The translations under genes were made by a program, and so were the position numbers. A stretch of DNA of 64,000 nucleotides from JADJOY01 sp046331705 [NCBI: bacterium] (GTDB taxonomy: Bacteria; JADJOY01). This document shows positions 17,494-25,604 of the stretch, one piece after another. The notes beneath the pieces are model-generated. The model saw only the letters and a program-made list of their open reading frames with translations. It was not told the DNA's origin and did no database searches. Location of the stretch: positions 41,333-105,332 of the forward strand of contig JAXLQJ010000022.1 of the NCBI GenBank assembly GCA_046331705.1, read 5' to 3'. Position 1 is the first letter of the stretch, and each line of letters opens with the position of its first letter.

Positions 17494-19227
17494 ATGACCG
17501 TCCGATCCGATCGTGCTCTCGCGTCGTCTTCCCGCGGGTTGCGCTGGCCCGCGTTGCTCGCGTTCGTGATCACGCTCGGGTTGCCGCTCGGCGTCGGCGC
17601 GACCACCGGGCCCGTGAAGCTCGGCGATCCCGCCGGCAATCCCGGCTCCGTCCACGTGGTGAAGGCCTCCAAGCACGACATGACCAAGCCGCTGCGCACG
17701 ATGACGATCGTGCCGGTCCGCCCGCGCAATCACGAGATGGAGCCCGAGCGCACTCGGCGCCCCCTCGGCACGACGCAGACTCCGGACGCCGCGCTGCAGA
17801 CGTCCATACCGAGCACCGGCAAGACGATGCCGTCGGCGGCGCTCGAGTTCGAAGGGATGAGCGACGCGACCGCGGGCTGCAACTGCACGCCCCCGGACAC
17901 CAACGGCGAGATCGGCCCCCACCACTTCGTGCAGATGGTGAACAGCGCGCTGCAGGTCTTCGATCGAACCGGCACCAGCGTGTGGGGTCCCGCCGACATC
18001 AACACGATCTGGGCCGGGTTCGGCGGCTCCTGCGAAACGGAGAATGCAGGCGACCCCGTGGTGGTCTACGACCAGCTCGCCGACCGCTGGGTGATCTCCC
18101 AGTTCACCGACTCGACCGCCCCCTACTACGAGTGCGTCGCCGTTTCGGCCACCGGCGATCCCTCTGGTTCCTGGTACCGCTACGCGTTCCAGACCAGCAC
18201 CACCAAGTTCAACGACTACCCCAAGCTCGGCGTGTGGCCGGACGGCTACTACATGAGCGCCAACCTGTTCATCGGCAACAGCTGGGCCGGCACCGGTGCC
18301 TACGTCATGGATCGCGCCAGCATGCTGACGGGTGCAGCCGCCACGATGCAGTTCTTCGAGCTGCCCGTGTCCGATTGGGGCGGCATGCTGCCGTCGGACA
18401 TCGACGGCTTCGCGCTCCCGCCGTCGGGTGCGGTGAACGTGTTCGCGGAGGTCGTGGACGGCGCCTGGGATCCGGTCAACTGGCCCAACGACGAGCTCCA
18501 GTTCCACCAATTCCACGTCGACTGGGCCACGCCCGCCAACACCACCTTCAACTCGAGCCCGATCCAGCTCGCGGTCTCCACCTTCGACGGCTTGCTCTGC
18601 AGCTTCGCCGAGTGCGTGCCCCAGCAGACCGTCGCCCAGAAGCTCGACACGCTCTCCGACCGCCTGATGTTCCGGCTCGCCTACCGCAACTTCGGCGATC
18701 ACGAGGCGCTGGTGCTCAACCACACCGTCGACGCGGGAAGCGATCGCTCCGCGATCCGCTGGTACGAGATCCGCAACCCGCGCGCGAATCCGCCCACGAT
18801 CTATCAGCAGAGCACCTTCGCGCCCGGCTCGCTGCACCGCTGGATGGGCAGCATCGCCATGGACTCCGAGGGTGACATCGCGCTCGGCTACAGCGGCTCG
18901 AGCGCGAGCCAGCATCCCGACCTGCGCTTCACCGGCCGCCTCGTGAGCGATTCGCTCAACAGCTTGCCGCAAGGCGAGACGGTGTTCCTGACCAGCGCGC
19001 GCTCGCAGTTCGGCGCGTCCCGCTGGGGCGACTACAGCGACCTGACGATCGACCCGCGCAACGACTGCACGTTCTGGTACACGCACGAGTACGTCGATCC
19101 GACGACGGGCAGCGCCTTCAGCTGGCATACCCGCGTGGCGTCGTTCACCTACCCGAGCTGCACCACCATCTTCCGTGACAGCTTCGAGATCGGCGCGACG
19201 AGCTACTGGGACTCGGCCATTCCCTGA
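17494..19227 (+). CDS. Secreted protein with C-terminal FRDSFE-W tag, unknown
   Basis: 577 residues. A signal peptide (WPALLAFVITLGLPLGVGA) is followed by a proline- and threonine-rich linker and a large domain with NCTPPDTNGEIGPHHFVQMV, GDPVVVYDQLADRWVISQF and SRWGDYSDLTIDP, recurrent in secreted proteins of soil and marine bacteria with no assigned activity. The last residues, IFRDSFEIGATSYWDSAIP, match closely the end of the FG-GAP protein at 29268-30881, which suggests a shared export or anchoring tag. The start is supported by a purine-rich site (gaaggggt). Free-standing. Confidence 0.75.
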   Translation: MTVRSDRALASSSRGLRWPALLAFVITLGLPLGVGATTGPVKLGDPAGNPGSVHVVKASKHDMTKPLRTMTIVPVRPRNHEMEPERTRRPLGTTQTPDAALQTSIPSTGKTMPSAALEFEGMSDATAGCNCTPPDTNGEIGPHHFVQMVNSALQVFDRTGTSVWGPADINTIWAGFGGSCETENAGDPVVVYDQLADRWVISQFTDSTAPYYECVAVSATGDPSGSWYRYAFQTSTTKFNDYPKLGVWPDGYYMSANLFIGNSWAGTGAYVMDRASMLTGAAATMQFFELPVSDWGGMLPSDIDGFALPPSGAVNVFAEVVDGAWDPVNWPNDELQFHQFHVDWATPANTTFNSSPIQLAVSTFDGLLCSFAECVPQQTVAQKLDTLSDRLMFRLAYRNFGDHEALVLNHTVDAGSDRSAIRWYEIRNPRANPPTIYQQSTFAPGSLHRWMGSIAMDSEGDIALGYSGSSASQHPDLRFTGRLVSDSLNSLPQGETVFLTSARSQFGASRWGDYSDLTIDPRNDCTFWYTHEYVDPTTGSAFSWHTRVASFTYPSCTTIFRDSFEIGATSYWDSAIP

Positions 19228-19391
19228 CCGGCGCCGCTCCATTCCGCGCGCTGAGACGCCGGCCGGTGGCGGATGCGCGGCTGAGGGGTTGGGTGAGTCG
19301 GGCTGACCCCGACGAGCTTGCGCATTGCTGGAAGCCCCGCGACTCGGACGTCCTTGCGCGCGATTCGGATGCCTGAGCCACCGAGCGTTCC

Positions 19392-20396
19392 ATGTCCGAG
19401 ATCCGGCCCGAGGGGCCCCGCCGGGCCATCCCAGGTAGGCCCACGAAGCGCGGTCGCTGCGGGCTGACCGGCGCGCTGATTGCCCTCGGGCTCTCGCCCT
19501 TCGCGACGGTGACGCGAGCAGCCGCCGAATCGACTCTCGAGAGCGTGGTGACCGAGGTCCTCGAGGATCCAGCCCGCACGGAGCGGCCGGCGTACCTGAC
19601 CGTCGCGCTCGGAGCGTTCGCCCAGCCCCGAGTGAGGTCGGGGGCTGCAACCCTCGACGAACGCCGCGTGGACGCATCGTTCGGGACCGCGTTTCCGCCC
19701 ACCGAGGGACTCTTGCTCACCGCCGGGATCGACCTCGCGTACACGAGCCATCGGTGGGAGGATTCCACGAAGCTCGCGCTCGCCGAGCCGATCCGCGACC
19801 GTTACACCGCGCGTTTCAGCCCCGGGTTCGTGCTCTCGATCACCGAAGGCTGGACGCTCATCGTCGCCGGCGACCTCGACTCGTCCTTCGCCGACGATGC
19901 CGAGCTCGGCGACTCGCTCACCTACGGCGGCATCACGATCTTGTCCCATCGGGTCACCGATACGCTGACCATCGCCGGTGTGCTCATCGTCAAGACGCGG
20001 CTCGATCGGGACGTGCAGGTGCTGCCGGTGGGTGGCTTCGAGTGGACGCCCACCGCGGGGTTCACCGTAGAGCTGACTGGCGACGTGGCTGGCCCCACGC
20101 TGCGCGCTCGCCATCGCTTTGCGGACCACTGGTGGTGGTCGCTGGCGGGTCGCTTCGAAGACGAGATCTACCGAATCGATCTCGCGGCGAACGACGAGGG
20201 CACGTTCGAAGACGAGCGGATCACGGCGCTGGGCGGGATCACCTGGCGGCCGGGACCGAGGCTCGCGATCGGCCTGCGCGCTGGCGTCGCGCTCAGCGAC
20301 GAGGTCCGCATCGACTCGGCCGCGAAGGGACGCGTCGGCTCCGTTTCGTTCGATCCGAGCCCGGTGGTCGGCCTGATGCTGGATCTCGGCATCTGA
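19392..20396 (+). CDS. Putative outer-membrane beta-barrel protein
   Basis: 334 residues. A long basic N-terminus leads into a hydrophobic stretch (LTGALIALGLSPFATVTRAAA), probably a signal peptide with a cut near residue 46. The rest alternates short amphipathic strands with turns (LLLTAGIDLAYTSHRW, FSPGFVLSITEGWTLIVAGD, SLAGRFEDEIYRIDLAAN) and ends in VVGLMLDLGI, a pattern typical of outer-membrane barrels although the last residue is not aromatic. No enzyme motif is present. It is convergent with the next gene, 18 bases apart. The fold call is inference. Confidence 0.65.
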   Translation: MSEIRPEGPRRAIPGRPTKRGRCGLTGALIALGLSPFATVTRAAAESTLESVVTEVLEDPARTERPAYLTVALGAFAQPRVRSGAATLDERRVDASFGTAFPPTEGLLLTAGIDLAYTSHRWEDSTKLALAEPIRDRYTARFSPGFVLSITEGWTLIVAGDLDSSFADDAELGDSLTYGGITILSHRVTDTLTIAGVLIVKTRLDRDVQVLPVGGFEWTPTAGFTVELTGDVAGPTLRARHRFADHWWWSLAGRFEDEIYRIDLAANDEGTFEDERITALGGITWRPGPRLAIGLRAGVALSDEVRIDSAAKGRVGSVSFDPSPVVGLMLDLGI

Positions 20397-20414
20397 ACGC
20401 GACCGGGGATCCGC

Positions 20415-22097
20415 TCAGTACCCCTGGCAGAACGGGCCGACCTGATCGGTGCCGCCGAGAATCGCGTTGCAGACGAACGCCGGCGTGCCGTAGGCGAACC
20501 ACGCCTTGCCGTCGGACGATGCGGCGCAGCGGTGGGTCGATGCGGCACCGCCCTTCTCGACCAAGCAGCTCTCACCGCGGCGCACCACCACGGTCGCAGG
20601 GTCGGCACCGGCCTGGGCGGCGCAGAAGCTCGCGACACCGGTTTCGCTCCAGCCCAATGCCGCGGGGAAGTCCGCGCAGTTGTTCGGCGCGAAGCTGCTC
20701 TGGTAGCGGCAGGTCAGCACCTCGCCGTCGACGGGTACCGGGTCGCACGCGCTGCGCGGGCACAGGCTCGGGTCGGCGACGCACGAGCCATCGGGGCACG
20801 CGAAGCTCGTGTCACCCGAGCACCCCGTGTGGACCGGCTCCAGCGTGATGTCCATCGCTTTCACGGTCTGGCGATGCGCTTCGCCGTCGAAGGGGAACGT
20901 GAGCGGCGCGGCGTCCTTGCCGTAGTAGAAGTCACCGTCCACCGGGAGCGGCGGGAACTTGGGCTCGAGCTGCAGATGGACGTAGAGGTGGTAGGCACCC
21001 GAGAGCAACGCCTCGCGGTAGTAGGTGCAACCCGGAATCTCGATCGTGAGCGGCTTCTCCACGTCGATGTCGGGGCTCAAGATCTGGTTGGTATCGGTGC
21101 CGCCGTCGGGTGGCCGCGCGGGCGGGAACTCCCAGTCGGCGTCGGTGTAGAAGAACGCGAGGAGCTGGCTCGCGACGTGCGGGAGCTTCTCGGGCACGTG
21201 GATGGTGAGCGCGAGCTTGTCGCTCTGCGGACAGACGTCGATGTCGCACTCGGTGGCGACCGAGGGATCGGGCGAGAAGTCGGTCTTCACGCACGGTCCG
21301 CAACCGCATTGCTCGGGTGGCGCGGCGTCGCCGGTGCGCACGCAACGAACGTCGCCGTAGCTGCACACGTGGTTGAAGCCGACGGCGCCGGTGTCGAAGG
21401 TGACGTACGCGACCCAGCGCTCGGGATCGTCGACGGCGCGGTCGCTGGCCCAGGTCTCGAGCGGATGGCCGTGGACGGCAGGGTCCGGCTTGTCGCAGGT
21501 ACCCGTCAGGGCGCCGGCCCAGTAGCAGCCGTCCGCGCCCGGTCCCGCGTACTCGTCGCCACCCAGGCACGCGGGATCGAGGCCGTCGCCGGTCTTGCTG
21601 CCGGACCGGACGCCGCACGAGCCGCCGGTCTGGGTGCTCGCGTGGCCCGCCACCAGCGTGCGTAGCTCGTCGATGGTGGGCACGCGCCAATCGTCGTAGC
21701 CGCCCAGCACCAGCTCGTCGCAGTAGCGCTGGGCTTCCTCGGGACGCAGACCGACGTCGGCGGCGGTGTAGGCGTCCTTCTGCGGGTCCTGCCAGCACAG
21801 GCCGGTCTTGGGATCACACCAGACGGGCGGGTGGCAGGTACCGTGATCGTCACACGCGCCCTCCGGGCAACCGGTGCCAGGCGCCGCCGCGCGAAACGTG
21901 CACACCTCGCGTTCGTCACAGACACCGACCCGGCAGGGATCGTCGCTGACGCAGGTGTCCTCGCACGCGAGCTCCTGCGGCACTCCGCCGCCACCGCCGG
22001 CTCCGTCACCGGCGGACCGATCGCAGCCCGACGCCGACAGCCACGCGCACAACCCCGCTGCAGCAACGAGCCGTGCGAGCGCCGACTGGTGCGACAT
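20415..22097 (-). CDS. Cys-rich lipoprotein with DUF1566 (Lcl C-terminal-like) domain
   Basis: 560 residues. The signal ends at a lipobox-like cysteine (LCAWLSASGC). A cysteine-rich segment like a EGF or dickkopf-style spacer follows (ACEDTCVSDDPCRVGVCDE), then a DUF1566 domain: GLCWQDPQKDAY, AQRYCDELVLGGYDDWRVPT and IDELRTLV are the classic family signature, related to the FGE-sulfatase fold and found in surface proteins. A second half has a carbohydrate-binding-like stretch and a low-density-receptor-like cysteine patch (ACPDGSCVADPSLCP). A good Shine-Dalgarno (gaggaggggg) precedes the ATG. Probably on the cell surface, role unknown. Confidence 0.75.
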   Translation of the reverse strand: MSHQSALARLVAAAGLCAWLSASGCDRSAGDGAGGGGGVPQELACEDTCVSDDPCRVGVCDEREVCTFRAAAPGTGCPEGACDDHGTCHPPVWCDPKTGLCWQDPQKDAYTAADVGLRPEEAQRYCDELVLGGYDDWRVPTIDELRTLVAGHASTQTGGSCGVRSGSKTGDGLDPACLGGDEYAGPGADGCYWAGALTGTCDKPDPAVHGHPLETWASDRAVDDPERWVAYVTFDTGAVGFNHVCSYGDVRCVRTGDAAPPEQCGCGPCVKTDFSPDPSVATECDIDVCPQSDKLALTIHVPEKLPHVASQLLAFFYTDADWEFPPARPPDGGTDTNQILSPDIDVEKPLTIEIPGCTYYREALLSGAYHLYVHLQLEPKFPPLPVDGDFYYGKDAAPLTFPFDGEAHRQTVKAMDITLEPVHTGCSGDTSFACPDGSCVADPSLCPRSACDPVPVDGEVLTCRYQSSFAPNNCADFPAALGWSETGVASFCAAQAGADPATVVVRRGESCLVEKGGAASTHRCAASSDGKAWFAYGTPAFVCNAILGGTDQVGPFCQGY

Positions 22098-22236
22098 CGT
22101 CTCCCCCTCCTCGAGCTGCCGCCGGGCCCCGTCCGGCCGCGCCGCAGGGCGCCCGCGCGAGCGCCGTCGCCGAATCTACGGCACGGCGCACGCGGATTCG
22201 ACGCTGCTCCGACCCAGAGCTTGCGCACCAGGGCGG

Positions 22237-22275
22237 TTGTTGATATTTTGTATAGGTATTGACAACGTATTGAGC
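22237..22275 (+). promoter_or_regulatory. AT-rich control region of the ybgA-ribA pair
   Basis: This patch is strikingly AT-rich. It contains a partial dyad TTGT-N10-ACAA (22248-22265) and two TATTGA words eleven bases apart (22257-22262 and 22268-22273). Clear -35 and -10 boxes could not be assigned with normal spacing. YbgA-type genes often sit in light- or stress-regulated units under MerR-like control, so a MerR-type site is possible but not shown. Confidence 0.35.
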
Positions 22276-22286
22276 AGGGAGAACCG

Positions 22287-23261
22287 ATGCGCACGAGTGA
22301 TCCCGGAAGCAACCGAATCCGCGTGGGAGTGAGCGCCTGCCTGGTGGGCGCGCAAGTCCGCTTCGATGGCGGCCACAAGCGCGACCGGCGGGTCGCCGAG
22401 ACGCTGGCGCGCCACTTCGAGCTGGTGACGGTCTGTCCGGAGGTCGAGGTGGGCATGGGCACGCCACGCGAGACCGTGCGTCTCGTGAGCGATCGGGAGC
22501 GGCCACGGCTCGTGACGTCGCGCAGCGCCGTGGATTGGACCGAGCGCATGGAGAGCTACGCGACGGCGCGGGTGACCCGGGCGGACCTCGCGGATCTCCG
22601 AGGCTTCATCCTCAAGAGCGACTCGCCGAGCTGCGGCCTGGAGCGCGTCCGGGTGTACGGCGCGAGCGGCGTGCCCACGCGCGACGGTGTGGGCGTGTTC
22701 GCGCGCGCCTTGCTCGATCGCTTCCCGCTCTTGCCCGTGGAGGAGGAAGGGCGGCTCAACGACGCGCGGCTGCGCGAGTCGTTCGTGACGCGCGTCTTCG
22801 GCTACCACCGGGTGCGCGCGCATTTCGCCGATCCGGACTGGACGCTCGGGGCGCTCGTCCGCTTCCACGCCCGCCACAAGTACCTGCTCCTCGCTCACAG
22901 CCCCCGTCTCGCCGGCGAGCTGGGCAAGCTCGTGGCCGGTGCAGCGCGCCTCGAGCGCGACGCCGTCGCCAGCGAGTACACGGCGCTCTTCATGGCCGCC
23001 CTCGCCGAGATGCCCACGACCGGCAGGCACGCCAACGTGCTGCTCCACATCGTGGGCCATCTCCACGACCGGATCTCGGCGGCCGAGCGCCACGACTTGC
23101 TGGAAGTCATCGACGATTATCGCCACGAGCGCATCCCCCTCGCGGTTCCGGTTACGTTGCTGAGGCACCACGTCGCGACCCGCGACGTTCCGTACGTCCG
23201 CGATCAGCTCTTCTTCGCACCCCACCCCAAGGATCTCGGCCTGCGCAATCACGTCGCTTGA
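22287..23261 (+). CDS. ybgA: YbgA-like protein (DUF523 + DUF1722)
   Basis: 324 residues. DUF523 (about 10-150) has conserved cysteine motifs VGVSACLVG and LKSDSPSCGL and the phrase VTVCPEVEVGMGTPRE. DUF1722 (about 180-310) has FHARHKYLLLAHSP and a helix-rich tail. The family is often beside photolyase genes; some N-terminal relatives belong to sulfur-handling enzymes, but the biochemical role is not settled. A modest purine-rich site (agggaga) precedes the ATG. RibA follows 67 bases later on the same strand, and flavin supply fits a photolyase-related context, although no photolyase lies in this window. Confidence 0.88.
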   Translation: MRTSDPGSNRIRVGVSACLVGAQVRFDGGHKRDRRVAETLARHFELVTVCPEVEVGMGTPRETVRLVSDRERPRLVTSRSAVDWTERMESYATARVTRADLADLRGFILKSDSPSCGLERVRVYGASGVPTRDGVGVFARALLDRFPLLPVEEEGRLNDARLRESFVTRVFGYHRVRAHFADPDWTLGALVRFHARHKYLLLAHSPRLAGELGKLVAGAARLERDAVASEYTALFMAALAEMPTTGRHANVLLHIVGHLHDRISAAERHDLLEVIDDYRHERIPLAVPVTLLRHHVATRDVPYVRDQLFFAPHPKDLGLRNHVA

Positions 23262-23328
23262 TCGAGACCGCTCTGTCCACCGCGGGCCGACGCTCCATTC
23301 CGAGCGCGGCATCGTTCGAGGCCAACCG

Positions 23329-24075
23329 ATGAGGACCCTCACCCCCGGAGATCGCTTGCGCGCGCTCATCGAAGCCGACGGGCCCAGCGATCCGAGGACC
23401 GCGGGCGCGCAGCCCGGCGGAAGCGTTCGCGCCCGCGTGGTCGCCGTCGCCGAGCTGCCGAGCCGCTTCGGCTCGTTCCATCTGGTGGCGTTCGAGAACG
23501 ACCGCGACGGCGCCGATCATCTGGCGATGGTCCGCGGCGACGTCCTGGGCGCCGAGGACCTCCCGACGCGCGTCCACTCCGAATGCTTGACCGGCGACGT
23601 CATGGGCTCGCTGCGCTGTGATTGCCGCGAGCAGCTCGAAGAAGGGTTGCGCGCGCTCAGCCGCGAGCCGCGCGGGCTCTTGCTCTACCTGCGCCAGGAA
23701 GGACGCGGGATCGGCCTCGTCAACAAGCTCAAGGCGTACGCGCTGCAAGAGCAGGGGCTGGACACCGTCGAGGCCAACCTGGCGCTGGGATTCCGCGACG
23801 ACGAACGCGACTACGCCATCGCCGCGGCGATGCTCGAGGCCCTCGGCGTGAAGTCGATCCGGCTCATGACCAACAACCCGACCAAGCTGCGCGAGCTCGC
23901 GCGCCACGGTGTCCGCATCAACGGGCGAATCCCACACGCGATGCCGCCCAACGCCCACAACCACGCGTACCTCGCCACCAAGGCGCGGCGCTCGGGGCAT
24001 TGGCTCGACGTGCGTGGCACCGCCCGCGCCGAGGCGCTGCCGCACCCCATCGCCGAAGCACGCCTTCTCGACTGA
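23329..24075 (+). CDS. ribA: GTP cyclohydrolase II
   Basis: 248 residues, with about 40 extra at the N-terminus compared with E. coli RibA. The zinc site is C86, C97 and C99 in HSECLTGDVMGSLRCDCREQ. LRQEGRGIGLVNKLKAY holds the catalytic and GTP-binding residues, and MTNNPTKLRELARHGV is the conserved C-terminal signature. It opens GTP to the pyrimidine that starts riboflavin synthesis, in the cytoplasm. It is monofunctional: no RibB domain is attached. No other rib genes are near, so this is probably a second, specially regulated copy, which is inference. Confidence 0.92.
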   Translation: MRTLTPGDRLRALIEADGPSDPRTAGAQPGGSVRARVVAVAELPSRFGSFHLVAFENDRDGADHLAMVRGDVLGAEDLPTRVHSECLTGDVMGSLRCDCREQLEEGLRALSREPRGLLLYLRQEGRGIGLVNKLKAYALQEQGLDTVEANLALGFRDDERDYAIAAAMLEALGVKSIRLMTNNPTKLRELARHGVRINGRIPHAMPPNAHNHAYLATKARRSGHWLDVRGTARAEALPHPIAEARLLD

Positions 24076-24080
24076 CTCGT

Positions 24081-24097
24081 CGGCGCCATCGGCGCCG
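24081..24097. terminator. Hairpin between convergent ribA and arylsulfotransferase-like genes
   Basis: CGGCGCC at 24081-24087 and GGCGCCG at 24091-24097 form a 7-bp stem with an ATC loop, in the 29-base gap between convergent stops. Symmetry would let it serve both strands. No T-run is present. Confidence 0.4.
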
Positions 24098-24104
24098 CGC
24101 GTAC

Positions 24105-25544
24105 TCAGCCGAAGGGGCGTGCGAACGCAGGGAGCTGATCGGGCGCGAGGCGCTCGGCACGGTAGATCCAGTAGCCGAGCAACCGCACGCCGTTGCCGAG
24201 ATCCAGCTCCCAGACGGTGTCGCCGGAAGGGCCGAGCTCGAGGACGCGCGCCGGCTTGCCGAGCGCTTCCCCACCCACTCCCGACACGACCATGAGATTC
24301 CCGTTCGGGAGTCGGTCGACGTCGCCGAGCGCGGGATCGAGGAAGGGTTCCTCGCCGCGCCACTCGAACGTGGACGTCGCGGTGCCCGCCGCCTCGTTCC
24401 ACTGGAAGCCCGCGACGCGGGACCATCCGCGCTGGTTGCCGTTGTCGTAGTAGAGGATCGAGCCGTCGGACTCGAGCTCGGGGGCGTGCTGATGATCCAT
24501 GAGGCCGTCGCCACCGAGGCCGTTCTTGCCGATCACCGCTCGCACCGCGCCCGACGGATAGTCGATCGCCAGCATGCGGTCGAGATTTCGCACCGAGAGC
24601 CAGAGCACGCCCCGCGCCTGGTCCCACACGACGCCGTTCGAATGGGTCCAGTCCTGACCCTGAAGCGTCGTTCCCGGCAGCAGCAAGTCGGCGGCGCTCA
24701 CGTCGGTGACGGCGACGTGGTCGAAGATGTCCCACGACCACAGCACCCGATTGGTCAGCGGGTCGACGAGCTCCAGGCCGTCTCCCTCGAAGGGCACGCC
24801 CAGGACGTCGCGCACGATCGCGGTGATGTAGAGGTAGTGGCCGTCCGGCCCCGGCGTGACCTCGTGGTGCGCCTCCACGCCGTCGCGACTGCGCCACGTC
24901 ACGGCACCGTCCCAGGTGGACTCGAACGCTTGCGACGGTCCGCCGTTGGGCGAGTAGACATAGAGCAGATGGCCGTTCGGCAGCAGGCGGGCGTCGGTGA
25001 CGAAGCCCGGCTCGAAACGCAGCCACCACACCACCTCGCCGTGATCGTTCACCACGAGCAGCGCGGCGACGCGGTCTTCTTGGTGCGGCGGCAGCGGATC
25101 CTGGACGTTGAGGAGCGTGTAGCCCGGCTGCATCCGCCGGGCGTCACGGATCGAGATGGCGATCGGCGGGAAATCGCTCGGCACCGGCACCACGCGAAAG
25201 CGCGAGTCGGCGGCGCGAAACGCCAGCCCGGCGCCGTCGAGCGCCTCGACGCGGGCGTAGACCAGGTCGCCCAGGGCGAACGCGGTCCGTGCGGTCGCCG
25301 ACGGCGTGTCCACGGTCTGCGCTTCGATCGATCGCGTGTGTTGCGTGTCGGCGAAGAGCGTCACGCGGTAGCTCGCCGCGCGCTCGCTGCCCTCCCACGT
25401 CAGCCGGGGCTGGGCAGCGTTGGCGACGCCGTCGGGCGACGGCGAGACCAAGCGCAGCTCGGGGGCATCGGTCTCGGTGGCAGCACCGCCGCAGCCGAGC
25501 AGCAGCGCGACGACCACGAGCCACGGAGCCATCAGGAATCGCAT
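24105..25544 (-). CDS. Arylsulfotransferase (ASST)-like lipoprotein, paralogue 1
   Basis: 479 residues. A lipoprotein signal (VVVALLLGCGG) is followed by a fibronectin-like domain (SPSPDGVANAAQPRLTWEG) and a large propeller. ASST-type phrases are present: GYTLLNVQDPLPP, HHEVTPGPDGHYLYIT, DWTHSNGVVWD and DHQHAPELESDGSILYYDNG, with the histidines that flank the ASST active site. Characterised ASSTs move sulfate between phenols in the periplasm; many family members are uncharacterised. Its closest visible relative is the gene at 31245-32720. No Shine-Dalgarno is evident. The family call is good and the substrate unknown. Confidence 0.78.
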   Translation of the reverse strand: MRFLMAPWLVVVALLLGCGGAATETDAPELRLVSPSPDGVANAAQPRLTWEGSERAASYRVTLFADTQHTRSIEAQTVDTPSATARTAFALGDLVYARVEALDGAGLAFRAADSRFRVVPVPSDFPPIAISIRDARRMQPGYTLLNVQDPLPPHQEDRVAALLVVNDHGEVVWWLRFEPGFVTDARLLPNGHLLYVYSPNGGPSQAFESTWDGAVTWRSRDGVEAHHEVTPGPDGHYLYITAIVRDVLGVPFEGDGLELVDPLTNRVLWSWDIFDHVAVTDVSAADLLLPGTTLQGQDWTHSNGVVWDQARGVLWLSVRNLDRMLAIDYPSGAVRAVIGKNGLGGDGLMDHQHAPELESDGSILYYDNGNQRGWSRVAGFQWNEAAGTATSTFEWRGEEPFLDPALGDVDRLPNGNLMVVSGVGGEALGKPARVLELGPSGDTVWELDLGNGVRLLGYWIYRAERLAPDQLPAFARPFG

Positions 25545-25604
25545 GCGACACCGCGCGCCGGCGCGGCGCGAAGCGGCGGAGCCAATCAGACGAACGTGGC
25601 GCTG

